Source: JAEKNW01 sp963678375 (GTDB lineage Bacteria > Cloacimonadota > Cloacimonadia > Cloacimonadales > JAFGVF01). From it: a stretch of DNA of 64,000 nt. Positions 60,011 to 64,000 of the stretch are shown in pieces; the first letter of the stretch is position 1; each line of letters begins with the position of its first letter. The stretch covers positions 744,001 through 808,000 of the forward strand of contig OY782831.1 in the NCBI GenBank assembly GCA_963678375.2, in the 5' to 3' direction. The position numbers were made by a program, and so were the translations under genes. The notes beneath the pieces were generated by a model. It ran no database searches, was not told the origin of the DNA, and was given only the letters and a program-made list of their open reading frames with translations.

Positions 60011-60041
60011 TTAAGAGACGCAAATTAAATGCGTCTCTTAA
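60011..60041 (-). terminator. Terminator hairpin after the M16C peptidase gene
   Basis: TTAAGAGACGCA (60011-60022) pairs perfectly over 12 bp with TGCGTCTCTTAA (60030-60041). A smaller hairpin with the same AAGAGA/TCTCTT arms (60064-60080) lies between it and the stop codon. The U-run is weak. Confidence 0.7.
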
Positions 60042-60088
60042 TTATTATTATTAACTATAAGACAAGAGATTAGGTCTCTTAACTTATT

Positions 60089-63013
60089 TTATTCTAATAT
60101 ATTTTCAATCTCATCAAACATATCTTTGTCTTCTTGAATCTTACTATTAGCTCCAACAGTAACTTTAATACCTGTAGCTAAAGCTTTTCTAAAATTATCT
60201 GCTTGACTTCTAACATCAGCAACACTAGTATTAAGCAGTTCACTTCTAATTCTTAATCTATAATCGGGAGTAATATTAGCATAATTAAAGTGGCAAGCAG
60301 TATCTAAAGTCATACGAGGAGATAAAGGAATATCAATATTAGCAATTGAGCCAATAATTTGTTTTGACATTTCAGCATCTGTAGCCTTGAAATTTGCTAA
60401 ATATTCAGGGATTCCTTCATAAACTTTATAGGTTCTTGCTAAATTTGGGTCACGGTAGGAAACTAGAGAGAAATGTCCTCCATCACCATAAGCAAATATT
60501 GCCCCATAAGCACCACCTTGAACTCTTATATTGTTGTAAAGATAGTCAGAGCTTAAGATATTATTTATCACAATTCCTGAGCCATTATAAGCCATACCAA
60601 CTTGGTCATAATCACAAATCATACCAGTGTACTGAACATTGATTGGAGCAGTTAAAGCTAGGTTTTTATGAGACTTTGTGAAGTTAATTGTAGGAGTTTC
60701 AGTCTTAGCTTGAGGTAATTTATCAATAAATTTGTTAAGAACTTCTTTAACAGAGTTATTATCAGCTTGTTCCCCAGCTATAGCTAAAGTGAAAGCTTGT
60801 CTGAAGATCTTGCTGGTAACACTAGCTAATTTTTCTTGGATAAGTTGGAATTTATCATCGAAATTCTTTTCTAGTTCTCTTAAGAATTTATAGAAGTTGT
60901 ATCCTGATGATTCATTAACAAAATCATATTCTGAGCGCAATTGAGCTCTTCCTTGATTAATTGCTAGGATATGTCCACCTTGAATCATAGTCATCTCTTT
61001 ACGAGACTTAGCCTCTCTAAGAATTTGTTGAATTCTAGCTTTGTTATCAAACTTTGATTTGAGAAGAATCTCATCTAAGAAATTAGGTATATGGTTTATT
61101 TTAGAAAGCAAAGCTTTTGCGAAAACCTTGAACATAATTTTTGCTTCATTTCTTCCTTTTTGTTCAGGAACGAAATCACAAGCAGTAGAGAATTCACCAA
61201 GATTAATATGGATTTCGTTAGATAGCTGGTGGTATTTATATGATTCAGTATCAACTTTAGTTAAAAGAACATCTAATAGACCAAGCCATTTCCATTCTTC
61301 TCTTTCTAAAGCTTTAGCATTAAAATCTAATCTTACATAAGATATCTTATTAGTTGGAGAATCAACTTCTAAGTAGTCATATTTTTCTTCTTTACAAACT
61401 GTATATTTTACCGGAAGAGGCTTAGGGCTAATATCAGAAAGTTCTATATGAGGTATCTTAGCTAATTCTTCTTCAGTATCAGGTGTTTGCTGACGTTTTC
61501 TAAGAACTTCATTCTTCTTGATTAATTTAGCTAAATCATCTTCATTGAGAGATTTCTTATATTCAGCTAAAGATTCTTTAAGCTTTTGGTTTTTATCTTC
61601 AGTAAGCCCTTTCTTTGGGAGAAGAGTAACCACTGCTTGGTGCTTATTCTCCAAGATATAGTCTTTGATAAGTTGTTCAAAATAGCCATTGTCAGCTTGA
61701 TTTCTGATATAATCAAGAGAACTTTCAAATTCAAGATAAAGCATAGGATCATCACAATGCATCCAACCATTAAAAGCCTGCATTTGATAGAACAAGCCCT
61801 TAGGATATGTTCTAGTATCAGCTTCTCTTAGTTGGAATTCTAATGAGTTGATAACAGCCTCGATTAGCTTTTTGTCTATACCCTCATTAACAAGTTTATT
61901 CAAGGTATCAGTGATTACTTTAGCTATTTTATCCTTTTCAGAAGCGTTTGTATTTTTAACAATGAAAGATAGGACTGGTTGCAAGATAGAAGAGTCATGA
62001 ATTGAGAAAACATCTTGCCCTAAACCAGCTTCTAGTAATGCTTCTTTAAGTGGAGCTCCTTCCATATCAATAAGAATATTACTTAAAAGTCCTATTCCCA
62101 TATTAGTTCTTGCATCTTGAATATTACCTACACTATAGCTATGACAGATAAAGCTCTTATTCTCTTCAGAATCAGATTGTCCAATTGGGTAGTAATCAAC
62201 ACTTTCTAGAGGCTTAGTAAAAGCTTTTTGAAGTGGAATATCTGTATCAATATCTAATCTATCAAAATTAGTTAAATATTCATTATCAATCTTCTTAAGA
62301 GCTGCTTCTAAATCTAAATCACCATAAAGAGAAATATAGCTGTTGCTTGGATGATAATATCTTTTATGGAAGTTTAAAAACTTTTCATAAGTTAGTTCAG
62401 GTATAACATCTGGATCGCCACCAGATTCAAAGCTATAACAATTGTCAGGATTTAACACAGCCTGGATTTTACGGTAGATGATTGATTCTGGAGATGAGAA
62501 AGCACCTTTCATTTCATTATAAACAACACCATTAAAGATAACATCATCTTCTTTATTGAAGATTTCATGATGCCAACCCTCTTGTAAGAATATTTCTTCA
62601 GTATCATAAATTTTAGGATATAAAACAGCATCTAAATAGACATCCATAAGGTTCATAAAATCTTTTTGATTAGTACTAGCAATTGGATACATTGTCTTAT
62701 CTGAAGCAGTAAAAGCATTCAAGAAAGTCTTTAATGACCCCTTAACTAGCTCCATAAATGGTTCTTTACAAGGGTATTTACGTGAGCCGTTTAAGACTGA
62801 ATGTTCCAGGATATGAGGGGTTCCACAGGAATCTTCTGGTAATGTTTTGAAACCAATAGTAAAGACTTTATTTATATCATCGTTTTTAAAATATAGTAAG
62901 CCAGCTCCATTCTTCTGATGTTCAAAATAATGAAGGGTATTGTTTATTTCTTTTATCTCTTTTATCCATTTAAGTTCAAAGTTCTGATAGATCTTTCCTA
63001 TCTCTAAATTCAT
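60089..63013 (-). CDS. M16C-family metallopeptidase (presequence protease / insulinase-like)
   Basis: A 974-aa zinc peptidase. The inverted zinc motif HxxEH is HILEH at 67-71, and the distal ligand lies in FLQEGWHHE (~145). Two ~480-residue halves form the closed chamber typical of PreP/falcilysin. The conserved NGSRKYPCKEPFMELVKGS and ASDKTMYPIAS loops, and the late SGGDPD and GGAYGA(I)F segments, match this subfamily. There is no signal peptide, so it probably degrades peptides in the cytoplasm. It follows dapA by 13 nt in one operon. Combined with the S9 peptidase, it fits a peptide-fermenting lifestyle. Confidence 0.93.
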   Translation of the reverse strand: MNLEIGKIYQNFELKWIKEIKEINNTLHYFEHQKNGAGLLYFKNDDINKVFTIGFKTLPEDSCGTPHILEHSVLNGSRKYPCKEPFMELVKGSLKTFLNAFTASDKTMYPIASTNQKDFMNLMDVYLDAVLYPKIYDTEEIFLQEGWHHEIFNKEDDVIFNGVVYNEMKGAFSSPESIIYRKIQAVLNPDNCYSFESGGDPDVIPELTYEKFLNFHKRYYHPSNSYISLYGDLDLEAALKKIDNEYLTNFDRLDIDTDIPLQKAFTKPLESVDYYPIGQSDSEENKSFICHSYSVGNIQDARTNMGIGLLSNILIDMEGAPLKEALLEAGLGQDVFSIHDSSILQPVLSFIVKNTNASEKDKIAKVITDTLNKLVNEGIDKKLIEAVINSLEFQLREADTRTYPKGLFYQMQAFNGWMHCDDPMLYLEFESSLDYIRNQADNGYFEQLIKDYILENKHQAVVTLLPKKGLTEDKNQKLKESLAEYKKSLNEDDLAKLIKKNEVLRKRQQTPDTEEELAKIPHIELSDISPKPLPVKYTVCKEEKYDYLEVDSPTNKISYVRLDFNAKALEREEWKWLGLLDVLLTKVDTESYKYHQLSNEIHINLGEFSTACDFVPEQKGRNEAKIMFKVFAKALLSKINHIPNFLDEILLKSKFDNKARIQQILREAKSRKEMTMIQGGHILAINQGRAQLRSEYDFVNESSGYNFYKFLRELEKNFDDKFQLIQEKLASVTSKIFRQAFTLAIAGEQADNNSVKEVLNKFIDKLPQAKTETPTINFTKSHKNLALTAPINVQYTGMICDYDQVGMAYNGSGIVINNILSSDYLYNNIRVQGGAYGAIFAYGDGGHFSLVSYRDPNLARTYKVYEGIPEYLANFKATDAEMSKQIIGSIANIDIPLSPRMTLDTACHFNYANITPDYRLRIRSELLNTSVADVRSQADNFRKALATGIKVTVGANSKIQEDKDMFDEIENILE

Positions 63014-63026
63014 TATAACTCCTTAT

Positions 63027-63908
63027 CTATTTCTTAATTAATTTATATCTTTTTAAAGTTTCTCTGAGCAAGTCTCTATTCTTTTCCTCCAATAATGTAA
63101 GGGGCATTCTAATCTCTAAATCTATCATTCCCATCATTGCTAAAGCTTCTTTAACAGGAATTGGATTTGATTCAATAAACATAATACTATTGAGATCTAA
63201 TATTTCTTCATGCAATTTTCTAGCCTCATTCCATTTATTATCCATACAAAGTGCCCATAGTCTGTGAACTTTATCAGGGATAATATTAGCTGTAACAGAT
63301 ATAGTTCCCTTGCAACCGACAGAGTAAAGTGGAAGATTTAAAGCATCTTCACCAGACATAACAGAGAAATTCTTATCTGTACCCATTACAATGCGTGAAG
63401 CTTGAAGAATATCGCCAGTGGCTTCTTTGATTCCTACTATATTCTTACAGTCTTTAGCAAGCTTAATCGTTGTCTCAGAATTCATATTCACTCCAGTTCT
63501 ACCTGGAACATTGTAAATCACGATTGGGATTTTTACTTGATCAGCTATTAGATTAAAGTATTCGTAGAGACTTTTCTGTGTAGGTTTAACATAATAAGGA
63601 GTTATTACTAGAGCATAATCAACTCCTAAGTTCTCAGCTTTCTTGGTTAGTGAAAGTGTCTGATGATAATTATTTGTACCACTACCAACCATTATCTTAA
63701 CTCTTTTATCTATTTTCTGAATGCAAAACTGTAGTAAACGTTCTCTTTCATCAGAAGCAATGTTTGGTGATTCACCTGTTGTTCCCATTAAAAGAATGCC
63801 GTCTGTTCCATTCTTAATGTGGAATTCTATTAATTTTTCTAAAGCATTATAGTCTATATCGTTGTTTTTAAAGGGAGTTACTAAAGCAACATATGATCCT
63901 TTTAACAT
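63027..63908 (-). CDS. dapA: 4-hydroxy-tetrahydrodipicolinate synthase
   Basis: A 293-aa TIM-barrel lyase. It condenses pyruvate with aspartate semialdehyde, the first committed step to diaminopimelate and lysine. The Schiff-base lysine is K161 in GIKEATGD, Y132 lies in IVIYNVPGRTG, TT (43-44) in MGTTGES, and R137 binds the substrate carboxylate. It begins a unit with the M16C peptidase. Related N-acetylneuraminate lyase or KDG aldolase functions are less likely given this residue set. Confidence 0.93.
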   Translation of the reverse strand: MLKGSYVALVTPFKNNDIDYNALEKLIEFHIKNGTDGILLMGTTGESPNIASDERERLLQFCIQKIDKRVKIMVGSGTNNYHQTLSLTKKAENLGVDYALVITPYYVKPTQKSLYEYFNLIADQVKIPIVIYNVPGRTGVNMNSETTIKLAKDCKNIVGIKEATGDILQASRIVMGTDKNFSVMSGEDALNLPLYSVGCKGTISVTANIIPDKVHRLWALCMDNKWNEARKLHEEILDLNSIMFIESNPIPVKEALAMMGMIDLEIRMPLTLLEEKNRDLLRETLKRYKLIKK

Positions 63909-63951
63909 AATTTCTCCTTATTTAGCTCGAGAGCATATTTATATTTTTACA

Positions 63952-63980
63952 AGTATAATAAATCGCTGTGAATAAGTCAA
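63952..63980 (-). promoter_or_regulatory. Promoter of the dapA - M16C operon
   Basis: Minus-strand TTGACT (63980-63975) and TATACT (63957-63952) at the ideal 17-nt spacing, 44 nt before the dapA start. Confidence 0.65.
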
Positions 63981-64000
63981 TTAAAATTTATAAAAAATTG

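Overview
The window is AT-rich (roughly one third G+C by eye) and carries dense, bacterial, single-copy housekeeping genes from a diderm anaerobe. Several large secreted proteins end in an FlgD-like / type-A sorting module (YPNPFNPETT near the start, a K-rich end). Alongside them are Lgt with lipoproteins, an SLBB polysaccharide exporter, a K+-type membrane pyrophosphatase, urocanate hydratase, a cysteine desulfidase-like protein and an ETF beta subunit. This mixture fits the Candidatus Cloacimonadota / FCB-like candidate phyla. The assignment rests on gene content only and is an inference. No rRNA, tRNA, CRISPR array, phage or transposase was seen.

Layout. 1-5.2 kb: the tail of an unknown gene, an SppA-type protease with a barrel-like N-terminus, and a hybrid sensor kinase. 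5.2-7.9 kb: a 44-residue basic protein missed by length filters, then monocistronic groEL with a CIRCE-like operator. 7.9-19.9 kb: a surface-protein locus, with one 1041-aa secreted protein, three tandem near-identical ~818-aa beta-helix proteins, a convergent ECF-like sigma factor with a C-terminal extension, and a divergent 68-aa secreted protein. 20.3-31.2 kb (minus): UDP-glucose pyrophosphorylase, amino-acid catabolism (hutU, cyuA-like), purB, lgt, etfB. 31-38 kb (minus): capsule or O-antigen genes, a CDF transporter, a P-loop protein and an S9 peptidase. 38-53 kb (plus): fusA, nrdG-like, an alkyltransferase-like protein, AIM24-like, Fic, an amidohydrolase, Nudix, hppA and a heterodimeric ABC exporter. 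53-56 kb: a second large secreted protein. 56-64 kb (minus): rplM-rpsI-rpsB-tsf-pyrH-frr, an M16C peptidase and dapA.

Most notable. (1) The tandem paralogues are mosaics: different pairs are near-identical in different segments, which suggests gene conversion among exported proteins. (2) The sigma gene beside them may control the locus, because a matched sequence (TCTATGACTTTT, then AGTAAAA 10-11 nt later) precedes both the first surface gene and the small secreted gene. (3) Three 58-nt imperfect palindromes align without gaps. Each lies after the terminator of a minus-strand gene and before a TTGACA promoter of the next one. (4) A CIRCE-like operator precedes groEL. (5) Two small ORF remnants near 40.4 and 43.8 kb share a motif.

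Promoters are by-eye matches to TTGACA/TATAAT, often with an A-rich stretch upstream. Terminators are hairpins I paired by hand. Family names come from motifs visible in the translations, without database searches.
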